DNA of 64,000 nt from Ipomoea triloba (lineage: Eukaryota > Streptophyta > Magnoliopsida > Solanales > Convolvulaceae), in assembly GCF_003576645.1 (NCBI RefSeq), contig NC_044929.1, positions 6,164,015 to 6,228,014 on the forward strand, in the 5' to 3' direction. The notes under the pieces were generated by a model. It saw nothing but the letters and a program-made list of their open reading frames with translations. It was not told where the DNA came from and did not search any database. Positions 1-11,290 of the stretch are shown piece after piece. Positions within the stretch are counted from its first letter, which is position 1, and every line of letters begins with the position of its first letter. The position numbers were made by a program, and so were the translations under genes.

Positions 1-230
1 CGTTTTGGGAATTTTTTATTTTTCTAAACTTTATGGAGATTCAAGGCTCATTCTTTTCTCAACTTTCTTTGCCCACTTGGCCAGTAATGGGGGGACGAAA
101 AAACTACTCAAACTTATGTTTCTTTTTTTAAAAAAATAACCAAGGATATTTTGGGGAATTTTTTATTTTTTCAAACTTTATGGAGATTCAAGGCTCATTC
201 TTTTCTAAACTTTCTTTGCTCACTTGGCCA

Positions 231-790
231 GTAATGGGGGCCGAAAAGACTACTCAAACTAATGTTTTTTTTAATAATAACCAAGGGCGTTTTCGAAATT
301 TTTTATTTTTTCAAACCTTATGGAGATTCAAGGCTCATTCTTTTCTCAACATTCTTTGCCCACTTGGCCAGTAATGGGGGCCGAAAAGACTACTCAAACT
401 AATGTTTTTTTTAATAATAACCAAGGGCGTTTTCGAAATTTTTTATTTTTTCAAACCTTATGGAGATTCAAGGCTCATTCTTTTCTCAACATTCTTTGCC
501 CACTTGGCCAGTAATGGGGGCCGAAAAGACTACTCAAACTAATGTTTTTTTTAATAATAACCAAGGGCGTTTTCGAAATTTTTTATTTTTTCAAACCTTA
601 TGGAGATTCAAGGCTCATTCTTTTCTCAACATTCTTTGCCCACTTGGCCAGTAATGGGGGCCGAAAAGACTACTCAAACTAATGTTTTTTTTAATAATAA
701 CCAAGGGCGTTTTCGAAATTTTTTATTTTTTCAAACCTTATGGAGATTCAAGGCTCATTCTTTTCGAAACTTTCTTTGTCCACTTGGCCA
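231..790 (+). repeat. Homogeneous 140-bp satellite sub-block
   Basis: Four consecutive monomers repeat with an exact 140-bp step (the same landmark recurs near 180, 320, 460 and 600) and are almost identical. They share the variant words GGGGGCCGAAAAGACTACTC and CGTTTTCGAAATT. Neighbouring monomers are clearly more diverged. This pattern points to a recent local amplification, or to an assembly effect. Confidence 0.9.
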
Positions 791-2070
791 CTAATGAGAG
801 CCGAAAAAACACCTTAAACTTATGATTTTTTTATACAGAATAACCAAGGACGTTTTGGGAATTTTTTATTTTTCGAAACTTTATGGATATTCAAGGCTCA
901 TTCTTTTCTCAACATTCTTTGCCCACTTGGCCAGTAATGGGGGCCGAAAAGACTACTCAAACTAATGTTTTTTTTTAATAATAACCAAGGGCGTTTTCGA
1001 AATTTTTTATTTTTTTAAACTTTATGGAAATTCAAAGCTCATTCTTTTGTAAACTTTATTTGCTCACTTGGCCAGTAATGAGTGTCCGAAAAACTCGTCA
1101 AACTTATGCTTTTTTTTTTAAATAATAACCAAGGGTGCTTTGGGAAATTTTTTTGTTTTTCAATCTTTATGGAGATTCAAGGCTCATTCTTTTCGAAACT
1201 TTCTTTGTCCACTTGGCCACTAATGAGAGCCAAAAAAACACTTTAAACTTATGATTTTTTTTATACATAATAACCGAGGACGTTTTGGGAATTTTTTATT
1301 TTTCTAAACTTTATGGAGATTCAAGGCTCATTCTTTTCTCAACTTTCTTTGCCCACTTGGCCAGTAATGGGGGGCCGAAAAAACTACTCAAACTTATGTT
1401 TCTTTTTTAAAAAAAATAACCAAGGACATTTTGGGGAATTTTTTATTTTTTCAAACTTTATGGAGATTCAAGGCTCATTCTTTTCTAAACTTTCTTTGCT
1501 CACTTAGCCTGTAATGAGCGTCCGAAAAAACTCGTCAAACTTATGTTTTTTTTAGTAATAATCACGGGTATTTTTGCGAAATTATTTAGTTTTTCAAAAT
1601 TTATGGAGATTCAAGGCTCATTCTTTCCTGAACTTTCTTTGCTCACTTGGCCAGTAATGAGGGCCGAAAAAACACCTTAAACTTATGATTTTTTTATACA
1701 GAATAACCAAGGACGTTTTGGGAATTTTTTATTTTTCGAAACTTTATGGATATTCAAGGCTCATTCTTTTCTCAACATTCTTTGCCCACTTGGCCAGTAA
1801 TGGGGGGCCGAAAAGACTACTCAAACTAATGTTTTTTTTAATAATAACCAAGGGCGTTTTCGAAATTTTTTATTTTTTTTTAATAATAACCAAGGGCGTT
1901 TTCGAAATTTTTTATTTTTTTAAACTTTATGGAAATGGCGTTTTCGAAATTTTTTATTTTTTTAAACTTTATGGAAATTCAAAGCTCATTCTTTTGTAAA
2001 CTTTATTTGCTTATGGAAATTCAAAGCTCATTCTTTTGTAAACTTTATTTGCTCACTTGGCCAGTAATGA

Positions 2071-2934
2071 GTGTCCGAAAAACTCGTCAAACTTATGCTT
2101 TTTTTTTAAATAATACCCAAGGGTGCTTTGGGAAATTTTTTTGTTTTTCAATCTTTATGGAGATTCAAGGCTCATTCTTTTCTAAACTTTCTTTGCTCAC
2201 TTGGCCAGTAATGAGTGTCCGAAAAACTCGTCAAACTTATGCTTTTTTTTTAAATAATACCCAAGGGTGCTTTGGGAAATTTTTTTGTTTTTCAATCTTT
2301 ATGGAGATTCAAGGCTCATTCTTTCCTGAACTTTCTTTGCTCACTTGGCCAGTAATGAGTGTCCGAAAAACTCGTCAAACTTATGCTTTTTTTTTAAATA
2401 ATACCCAAGGGTGCTTTGGGAAATTTTTTTGTTTTTCAATCTTTATGGAGATTCAAGGCTCATTCTTTCCTGAACTTTCTTTGCTCACTTGGCCAGTAAT
2501 GAGTGTCCGAAAAACTCGTCAAACTTATGCTTTTTTTTTAAATAATACCCAAGGGTGCTTTGGGAAATTTTTTTGTTTTTCAATCTTTATGGAGATTCAA
2601 GGCTCATTCTTTCCTGAACTTTCTTTGCTCACTTGGCCAGTAATGAGTGTCCGAAAAACTCGTCAAACTTATGCTTTTTTTTTAAATAATACCCAAGGGT
2701 GCTTTGGGAAATTTTTTTGTTTTTCAATCTTTATGGAGATTCAAGGCTCATTCTTTCCTGAACTTTCTTTGCTCACTTGGCCAGTAATGAGTGTCCGAAA
2801 AACTCGTCAAACTTATGCTTTTTTTTTAAATAATACCCAAGGGTGCTTTGGGAAATTTTTTTGTTTTTCAATCTTTATGGAGATTCAAGGCTCATTCTTT
2901 CCTGAACTTTCTTTGCTCACTTGGCCAGTAATGA
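2071..2934 (+). repeat. Homogeneous 144-bp satellite sub-block
   Basis: The variant word GTGTCCGAAAAACTCGTC starts at 2071, 2215, 2359, 2503, 2647 and 2791, an exact 144-bp step. The next monomer, at 2935, reverts to GGGCCG. Because 144 is a multiple of three, one plus-strand frame stays open from 1929 to 2954 (341 codons). That frame is a repeat by-product, not a gene: the other satellite blocks break it and its translation is the same 48-residue phrase repeated. Confidence 0.92.
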
Positions 2935-3109
2935 GGGCCGAAAAAACCCCTTAAACTTATGATTTTTTTATACAGAATAACCAAGGACGTTTTGGGAATT
3001 TTTTATTTTTCGAAACTTTATGGAGATTCAAGGCTCATTCTTTTCTAAACTTTCTTTGCTCACTTAGCCTGTAATGAGCGTCCGAAAAAACTCGTCAAAC
3101 TTATGTTTT

Positions 3110-6100
3110 TTACGACAAGGTTAAAGTTCGAGAATAGCGGTATAAATTTTTTTTTTCTTAAGCTATGACATTTAAGAGAAGACGGTTCGGTGCTTGAAAT
3201 AATTTTTTTTGGATTAATTATCGATAAGCTGCGAATTACGTATCGATTACGAACCGAGAAAATTTTAAGGACATAGATTCAATTCGGATTTTCTAGAATT
3301 GGGATTATTAAGTATCATACGATTAGGTCTGAATTTTAATTAGTTCGAGAGAATTTCTAAATGGACCGTAAGGAATAAATTGTTACGGACTCTGAACATA
3401 AATTTGGCGGATGACCGGAAAATTTCCAAAATTGGTGATTTGCGACGGGAATATTTATACGATAATTTTGGTATTAGAATTTTCCCGAAATAAGTTATAA
3501 TTCTCCGAACATTCATCTGATTTAAGCTTAAACTGGCCAATTAGATTAATATCTTCATAAGGGATTTATGGGGTGTTGACATGTGGCAAAGCAAATCCTA
3601 CTCTAGATTGGATCATTAAATGTGATGACATAGGAAGCATGGTGCTCTTGCACTTGATTGAGTAATTAGCAAGACAAAGCTCACATCACCTCTCTCCTAC
3701 TCCACTCCATTTTCGAATTACACTAAGGAGAAGAAGAAAGAAAGCTTAGTCTAGCATTGTGATCATCTCTCTCCTCTCTTCATCCCATTTTCGAAAATCC
3801 ACTAAGGTAGAAGAAGAAGAAAATTGTTCAAGACTTCCACTTGTGATCTAGAACTTCCACTCATTTTTTTTTCCCAACTCAAGTGACCAAGTCTAGGTAA
3901 GACTTTAAGCTTTAATGGTTCAATCATCTCTAGCATTTAAAGTGTTGATGTTTAATATAAGAAAAACATTGTTGTTATGGTGACATTTCTTTAGGATTTT
4001 TTTTGGAGAAGAATTCCAAAGGGAACACCCTCAACTTTACGGTTTAAAAATCTTCTACGGAGGTAAGGAATCCCTTAAGTTGGCTCAATCACTTGAATAT
4101 AAACAATTGCTAGGAAATTACACGGTTAGGAATTTTTTTACGTGATAATTATGTGTTACGCCATATATCTATAAATTGGCTTCAAAAATCCTTACTTTGA
4201 TTTTTGGTNTGGATGTGTTGTGTACCCCACCGAGATCTAATAGTGGATGTGTTTCGTACCCCACTCGTGAATTAAAGGTGGATGTGTTTCGTACCCCACC
4301 GTGAGTTAAACGTGGATGTGTTTCGTACCCCACGTGAGAGTTGGAAAGGTGGATGTGTTGTGTACCCCACCGAGATCTAATAGTGGATGTGTTTCGTACC
4401 CCACTCGTGAATTAAAGGTGGATGTGTTTCGTACCCCACCGTGAGTTAAACGTGGATGTGTTTCGTACCCCACGTGAGAGTTGGAAAGGTGGATGTGTTG
4501 TGTACCCCACCGAGATCTAATAGTGGATGTGTTTCGTACCCCACTCGTGAATTAAAGGTGGATGTGTTTCGTACCCCACCGTGAGTTAAACGTGGATGTG
4601 TTTCGTACCCCACGTGAGAGTTGGAAAGGTGGATGTGTTGTGTACCCCACCGAGATCTAATAGTGGATGTGTTTCGTACCCCACTCGTGAATTAAAGGTG
4701 GATGTGTTTCGTACCCCACCGTGAGTTAAACGTGGATGTGTTTCGTACCCCACGTGAGAGTTGGAAAGGTGGATGTGTTGTGTACCCCACCGAGATCTAA
4801 TAGTGGATGTGTTTCGTACCCCACTCGTGAATTAAAGGTGGATGTGTTTCGTACCCCACCGTGAGTTAAACGTGGATGTGTTTCGTACCCCACGTGAGAG
4901 TTGGAAAGGTGGATGTGTTGTGTACCCCACCGAGATCTAATAGTGGATGTGTTTCGTACCCCACTCGTGAATTAAAGGTGGATGTGTTTCGTACCCCACC
5001 GTGAGTTAAACGTGGATGTGTTTCGTACCCCACGTGAGAGTTGGAAAGGTGGATGTGTTGTGTACCCCACCGAGATCTAATAGTGGATGTGTTTCGTACC
5101 CCACTCGTGAATTAAAGGTGGATGTGTTTCGTACCCCACCGTGAGTTAAACGTGGATGTGTTTCGTACCCCACGTGAGAGTTGGAAAGGTGGATGTGTTG
5201 TGTACCCCACCGAGATCTAATAGTGGATGTGTTTCGTACCCCACTCGTGAATTAAAGGTGGATGTGTTTCGTACCCCACCGTGAGTTAAACGTGGATGTG
5301 TTTCGTACCCCACGTGAGAGTTGGAAAGGTGGATGTGTTGTGTACCCCACCGAGATCTAATAGTGGATGTGTTTCGTACCCCACTCGTGAATTAAAGGTG
5401 GATGTGTTTCGTACCCCACCGTGAGTTAAACGTGGATGTGTTTCGTACCCCACGTGAGAGTTGGAAAGGTGGATGTGTTGTGTACCCCACCGAGATCTAA
5501 TAGTGGATGTGTTTCGTACCCCACTTGTGAATTAAAAGTGGATGTGTTTCGTACCCCACTCATGAATTAAAGGTGGATGTGTTTTGTACCCCACCGTGAA
5601 TTAAAGGTGGATGTGTTGTGTACCCCACCGATAACTAACAGTGGATGTGTTTCGTACCCCACTTATGAGTAAGGCGAGAATTGTGTACCACGAGTGATGT
5701 GTGAGAGCTAACCATCGGGTGAATCAATGACTGTGTTATATGCTTGAATTACTGAAATAAAGTGAAACTGCTTGTTGTTAGAATGTTTGCAGGTTGATTG
5801 CGACTGTTGGGTAATGTTACCTTACCTTATTATTATTGATAATTATTTTTGAAAACCTTTGTTTATTTTCAAGTGACCTTGGATCTCCTTACTTAGCCGT
5901 CGCGCTAACTGCCCTTCATTGTGTACCTTATCAGATGAAGTCTAGCGTGGGTATGCTCAGGTAGCCGATGAGCTCTGAATAGGATGGAGGTTGAGGTTGA
6001 GATCCTAGAATAGCCACCTTGGAAGAATTATGTCCACTTGTATTAAGTTGGACTTTGGATGTATTTTGATGTTGTAAGTTTAGCCTGTGCGTTTGGGTAT

Positions 6101-6226
6101 AGGAGAGATACCTAAGCGTGGCGGTAACACCCAGTTTTCTGCTTTTTGAATTATTAGCTTCCGCTGTGATGTATACTATTAGGGATTTCGTAATAAATCC
6201 TAGATGTGAAAAATTGGGGTGTTACA
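3110..6226 (+). mobile_element. 3' portion of a long retrotransposon LTR, 5' end missing
   Basis: The segment ends in GGGGTGTTACA, followed after three bases by a primer-binding site, which is the expected 3' border of an LTR. An intact LTR should begin with the inverse, close to TGTAACACCC. I find no such start after the satellite stops at 3109, so the 5' end appears lost. At 3676-3850 there is an imperfect direct duplication of about 80-90 bp with CTCTCTCCT, CCATTTTCGAA and CACTAAGG words, possibly part of U3/R. A minisatellite occupies 4210-5680. Wording near 6120-6226 (GCGGTAACACCCAG, ATTTCGTAATAAATCC) recalls Ty3/Gypsy chromovirus LTRs of the Tekay/Del type; that assignment is from memory and tentative. 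No open frame of note is present. Confidence 0.75.
4210..5680 (+). repeat. LTR-internal minisatellite: about 35-bp unit, 140-bp higher-order unit
   Basis: The core GTGGATGTGTTTCGTACC, followed by CCAC, recurs every 34-37 bp. Four variants (spacer words CGAGATCTAATA, TCGTGAATTAAAG, CGTGAGTTAAAC and GTGAGAGTTGGAAAG) make a higher-order unit of exactly 140 bp. Units start at 4211, 4351, 4491, 4631, 4771, 4911, 5051, 5191, 5331 and 5471. The first nine look identical, and the array decays after about 5525. The core's GTGG and CCAC ends could form a weak hairpin. An ambiguous base (N) at 4209 abuts the array, so copy number may be unresolved. Regularly spaced repeats could suggest a CRISPR, but the spacers are also repeated and the context is a plant LTR. 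Confidence 0.95.
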
Positions 6227-6229
6227 AAT

Positions 6230-6242
6230 TGGTATCAGAGCC
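6230..6242 (+). other. Retrotransposon primer-binding site (initiator tRNA-Met)
   Basis: TGGTATCAGAGCC matches the complement of the 3' end of plant initiator tRNA-Met, the usual minus-strand primer of plant LTR retrotransposons. It lies three bases after the LTR end TTACA, the normal spacing. It fixes the element as plus-strand oriented. Confidence 0.9.
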
Positions 6243-6690
6243 TAGGGTATGAAATCCTTGTTTGGACAGTAGAGCTTGATACGCTCTGTTACTAAGTGAA
6301 AATCGAAAGCCTAAGGTTATAGGATCTTGGAGATAGATCAGAGCTTTAGGTTGTGAGATCCTTGCCATGGGCAATAGAGGTTGGTAAGCTCTGTTACATA
6401 GTGTAGTTCAGAGCTTAGGATTTTAGATCCTTGTTATCGATAATAGAATTGGTGAAGCTCTGTTACAAAGTGAAATCTATCGGAGCTTAAGGTTATAAGT
6501 TCTTGGAAACAGAGTTTGGTACGCTCTGTCATAAGTTGGTATTAAGGCGGTTCGAATCTTTGGAAGTTAGATTGGAGCCTAGGCTGTAAAACCTTCGTAA
6601 GAGGTAACATCTTTGTGATAAGCTTAGGATTTGAGATCATTGTTATCGATGATAGAATTTGGGACGCCCTGTTGCGAGTAAGATTTCATG
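6236..6690 (+). repeat. PBS-derived imperfect tandem repeats in the leader
   Basis: Six to seven diverged units of roughly 60-75 bp share the order (C)AGAGC(C/T)TAGG, then GAGATCCTTG, then a GATAGA-like word, then GGTAAGCTCTGTTAC. The first unit overlaps the primer-binding site itself; later units start near 6339, 6409, 6481, 6564 and 6617. The units therefore look like successive duplications of the PBS and its downstream flank. Confidence 0.65.
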
Positions 6691-7039
6691 TTCACTAAAA
6701 TTATTATTTACCCCATATATATATATATATATTGATTATGACATGATAAGATATCAAAATTATTTTTTCGGGTCAAACCCGTGTGTTGAGTAAATGCTTG
6801 GCTTGGAATTTTGGTATTATGTACATATATGTACTAAGAATGATATATTCTTATGGAATGAATTATTGTGGAGAAAAATATGTTTGAGAAAATATTTATC
6901 ATGAGGAAATGATATATTTTGGAAATTATATGTACATATTTAGTCTTGGAGGGTAAGAATACTTGCAGCCGGTGTGAGCCGGAAATCTCACAATTTGGTT
7001 TATGAAGTATGAAATTTGAGTATTGGTGCGGATTGAGTT

Positions 7040-7235
7040 CCCCAATTTGATTTTGATTTGGCTTATGATGCCTATTGGTGACCCCAATTTGATTTTGATT
7101 TGGCTTATGATGCCTATTGGTGATTATGGAGAGAGTTTCTCCTGGCTTATGATGCCTATTGGTGATTATGGAGAGAGTTTCTCCACTCTTATGATGCCTA
7201 TTGGTGATTATGGAGAGAGTTTCTCCACTTGGTAT
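7040..7235 (+). repeat. Short tandem repeat (about 40 bp) in the leader
   Basis: The phrase CTTATGATGCCTATTGGTGA occurs four times, mostly followed by TTATGGAGAGAGTTTCTCC. The first two copies are preceded by a duplicated CCCAATTTGATTTTGATTTG. GGAGAGAGTTTCTCC is itself an imperfect palindrome. The 75-codon plus-strand frame here is a repeat by-product. Confidence 0.85.
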
Positions 7236-7360
7236 TTAAATCCTCCTTGACAAATATGTTATTTTGGAAATGATATCTCCACATGTATTTTGGGAAAATG
7301 TTTTATGAAGGTTATGAGACAAAAGATATATATACATATACGATTTTTGGAAANCAAATA

Positions 7361-7361
<1 letters not shown>

Positions 7362-7425
<64 letters not shown>
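7362..7425. repeat. AT dinucleotide microsatellite
   Basis: An uninterrupted alternating TA run of about 60 bp lies just after an ambiguous base at 7354. Its length is probably not reliable. A shorter TA run lies at 6715-6732. Confidence 0.97.
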
Positions 7426-7433
<8 letters not shown>

Positions 7434-10400
7434 CGATTTTGGAAAGAATTTGGTTGTTGAAAATCATAAAACCCAAGCCTATATTTTACGGGGTGAAATG
7501 GAATTTACTTAGCTTATGCTAATTCTGGGATATACACCCCTTGGTCTTTATGTTCAAACGAGTTGATGAGAATACAGACTGTTTGTTCTTGTGATTGTTG
7601 GTGAAATTGTTAGATTTATAGAGATTATGGTAAGTAATGGAATTATGATGTTGAAGAGACTTGGCGATGAGATTATTGGTATATGGATTGTGAAAAGGAA
7701 AATATTGGTATGTGAACCAAGGCATTTTGGGGAATTTAACCAAGGCATTTTTTAAATAATAACCAAGGCATTTTGGGGAATTTTTTATTTTTTCAAACTT
7801 TATGGAGATTCAAGGCTCATTCTTTTCTAAAATTTCTTTGCTCACTTGGCCAGTAATGAGGGCCGAAAAAACTCCTTAAACTTATGTTTTTTTTTAAATA
7901 ATAACCAAGGGTGTTTTGGTAATTTTTTATTTTTCTAAACTTTATGGATATTCAAGGCTCATTCTTTTTCTCAACTTTCTTTGCCTACTTGGCCAGTAGT
8001 GAGGAGCCGAAAAAACACTTCAAACTTATGTTTTTTTTAAATAATAACCAAGGGCATTTTGGGAAATTTTTATTTTTTCAAACTTTATGGAGATTCAAGG
8101 CTCATTCTTTTCGAAACTTTTTTTGCCTACTTGGCCAAAAATGAGGGGGCCGAAAAAACTCATTAAACTTATGTTTTATTTTCTAATAATAACTAAGGGC
8201 GTTTTGGGAATTTTTTATTTTTCTAAACTTTATGGAGGTTCAAGGCTCATTCTTTTCTCAACTTTCTTTGCCCACTTGGCCAGTAATGAGGGTGCCGAAA
8301 AACTCCTCAAACTTATGTTTTTTTTTTTAAATAATAACCAAAGACATTTTTGGAATTTTTTATTTTTCTAAACTTTATGGAAATTCAAGGCTCATTATTT
8401 TGTAAACTTTCTTTGCTCACTTGGCCATTTATGAGGGTCCGAAAAAACTCGTCATACTTATGCTTTTTTTTTTAATAATAACCAAGGCGTTTTGGAGAAT
8501 TTTTTATTTTTTCAAACATTATGGAGATTCAAGGCTCATTCTTTTCTGAACTTTCTTTGACCACTTGGCCAGTAATGAGGGGCCGAAAAAACTTCTTAAA
8601 CTTATGTTTTTTTTTTAAATAATAACCAAGGGCGTTTTGGGAATTTTTTATTTTTCTAAACTTTATGGAGATTCAAGGCTCATTCTTTTCTCAACTTTCT
8701 TTGCCCATTTAGCCAATAGTGAGGGCCGAAAAAATTCCTCAAACTTATGTTTTTTTTAATAATAACCAAGGGCGTTTTTGGAATTTTTTATTTTTCTAAA
8801 CTTTATGGAAATTCAAAGCTCATTCTTTTTTAAACTTTCTTTGCTCACTTGGCCAGTAACGAGGGTCCGAAAAAACTCGTCAAACTTATGTTTTTTTTTT
8901 TTAATAATAACCAAGGGTGTTTTGGAAAATTTTTTTGTTTTTCAATCTTTATGGAGATTCAAGGCTCATTCTTTTCTGAACTTTCTTTGTCCACTTGGCC
9001 ACTAATGAGGGCCGAAAAAACACCTTTAACTTATGATTTTTTTATACATAATAACCGAGGACGTTTTGGGAATTTTTTATTTTTCTAAACTTTATGGAGA
9101 TTCAATGCTCATTCTTTTCTCAACTTTCTTTGCGCACTTGACCAGTAATGGGGGGCCGAAAAAACTTCTCAAACTTATGTTTTTTTTAAAAAAAAATAAC
9201 CAAGGGAATTTTTGGGAATTTTTTTATTTTTTCAAACTTTATGTAGATTTAAGGCTCATTCTTTTCTGAACTATCTTAACCACTTGGCCAGTAATGAGGG
9301 TGCCGAAAAAACTCCTTAAACTTATGTTTTTTTTTTTAATAATAATCAAGGGCGTTTTGGAAGTTTTTTTATTTTTCTAAACTTTATGAATATTCAAAGC
9401 TCATTCTTTTGTAAACATTCTTTGCCCACTTGGCCAATAATGAGGGGCCCAAAAAACTCCTCGAGCATATGTTTTTTTTTAAATAATAACCAAGGGCGTT
9501 TTGGAGAATTTTTTATTTTTCTAAATTTTAAGCAGTCTCAATGCTCATTCTTTTCTGAAGTTTCTTTGACCGCTTCGCCAGTAGTGAGGGGCCGAAAAAA
9601 CTTTTCATACTTAGGTTTTTTTTTTAATAATAACCAAGGGCATTTTGGGGAAACTTTTATTTTTTCAAACTTTATGGAGATTCAAGGCTCATTCGTTTCT
9701 AAACTATGTTTGCCTAGTTGGCCAGTAATTAGGTGCCGAATAAACTACTCAGACTTATGTTTTTTTTGTTTTTTAATAATAACCAAGGGCATTTTGGAGA
9801 AATTTTTTAATTTTCCTATTTTATGTAGATTAAAGGGTCTATCTATTCTAAACTTTCTTTACACAATTGGCCAGTAATGAGGGTGCCGAAAAAACTAATC
9901 AAACTTATGTTTTTTTTAATAATAACTAAGGGCATTTTGGGAAATTCTATATTTTTCTGAACCTTATGGAAATTCAAGGCTCATTCTTTTGTAAACTTTC
10001 TTTGCCCACTTGTCCAGTAATGAGGGCCAAAAAAACTTCTCAAACTTATGTTTTTTTTTAATAATAACCAAGGGCATTTTGGGGAATTTTTTATTTTTTC
10101 AAACTTTATGGAGATTCAAGGCTCATTCTTTTTCTAAACTTTCTTTTGCTCACTTGGCCAGTAATGAGCGTCCGAAAAAACTCATCAAACTTATGTTTTT
10201 ATTTTAATAATAACCAAGGGTGTTTTGAGAAATTTTTTAGTTTTTCAAACTTTATGTAGATTCAAGGCTCATTCTTTTCTGAACTTTCTATGCCCACTTG
10301 GCCAGTAATGAGGGCCGAAAAAACTCCTTAAACTTATGTTTTTTTTAAATAATAACCAAGGGCGTTTTGGGAATTTTTTTCTTTTTCTAAACTTTATGGA

Positions 10401-11290
10401 GATTCAAGGCTCATTCTTTTTTCAATTTTCTTTGCTACTTGGCCAGTAGTGAGGGCCAAAAAAACTCTTCAAACTTATGTTTTTTTTAAATAATAACCAA
10501 TGGCGTTTTGGAAATTTTATTTTTTCTAAACTTTATGGAGATTCAAGGCTCATTCTTTTTTCAACTTTCTCTGCCACTTGGCTAGTAGTGAGGGGCCAAA
10601 AAAACTCAGCAAACCTATGTTTTTTTTTTAAATAATAATCAAGGACATTTTGGGAATTTTTTATTTTTTCAAACTTTATGGAGATTTAAGGCTCATCCTT
10701 TTCTAAATTTTCTTTGCCCACTTGGCCAGTAATGAGAGCCAAAAAACTTCTTAAACTTGTGTTTTTTTTTTAATAATAACCAAGGGTGTTTTGGAAAATT
10801 TTTTAGTTTTTCAAACCTTATGGAGATTCAAGGCTTATTCTTTTCTGAACTTTCTTTGCCCACTTGGCCAGTAATGAGGGCCGAAAAAACACCTTAAACT
10901 TATGTTTTTTTTTTATACATAATAACCAAGGGCGTTTTGGGAATTTTTTATTTTTTTAAACTTTATGCAGATGCAAGGCTCATACTTTTCTCAACTTTCT
11001 TTGCCCACTTGGCCAGTAATGAGGGGCCGAAAAAACTCCTCAAACTTATGTTTTTTTTTAAAAAATAACCAAGGCATTTTGGGGAATTCTTTATTTTTTC
11101 AAACATTATGGAGATTCAAGGCTCATTCTTTTCTAAACTTTCATTGCCCACTTGGCCAGTAATGATGGGCCGAAAAAACTTTCTAAACTTATGTTTTTTT
11201 TAAAATAATAATCAAGGGCGTTTTGGGAATTTTTTTTATTTTTCTAAACTTTATGGAGATTCAAAGCGCATTCTTTTCTCAACTTTCTTT

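Larger units (their letters stand above)
1..3109 (+). repeat. Satellite array, left block (about 142-bp monomer)
   Basis: Head-to-tail tandem repeat, cut by the window edge on the left. Each monomer runs through the same landmarks: an ACCAAGGGCGTTTTGGGAA start, a T-rich stretch, ACTTTATGGAGATTCAAGG, CTCATTCTTTTCT, CACTTGGCCAGTAATGAGGG, CCGAAAAAACTCCTCAAACT, then TATG followed by a T-run of variable length and AATAATA. The T-run explains most of the spacing variation. All copies have the same orientation. Local scrambling occurs at 1850-2035, where partial monomers of roughly 45 bp are duplicated. No protein function is credible: stop codons happen to be rare in the plus frames. The family is not recognised. 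The same family resumes at 7716. Confidence 0.95.
6227..7715 (+). mobile_element. Retrotransposon untranslated leader, no gag/pol
   Basis: This stretch follows the primer-binding site and holds no coding sequence I can recognise. It has three repeat zones: PBS-like repeats (6236-6690), a short tandem repeat (7040-7235) and an AT microsatellite (7362-7425). An ambiguous base sits at 7354. The leader stops where satellite sequence resumes, with no gag start, polypurine tract or second LTR, so the element is truncated at both sides. No convincing target-site duplication links the flank at 3109 to that at 7716. Confidence 0.7.

Noticed and set aside
3340..3540. 66-codon minus-strand frame in the LTR
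   Set aside because: LTR sequence with no protein similarity I can recognise; the opposite strand carries the element.
4210..5680. CRISPR-like regular repeats
   Set aside because: The spacers are themselves a repeating set of four, no cas genes exist, and the context is a plant LTR.
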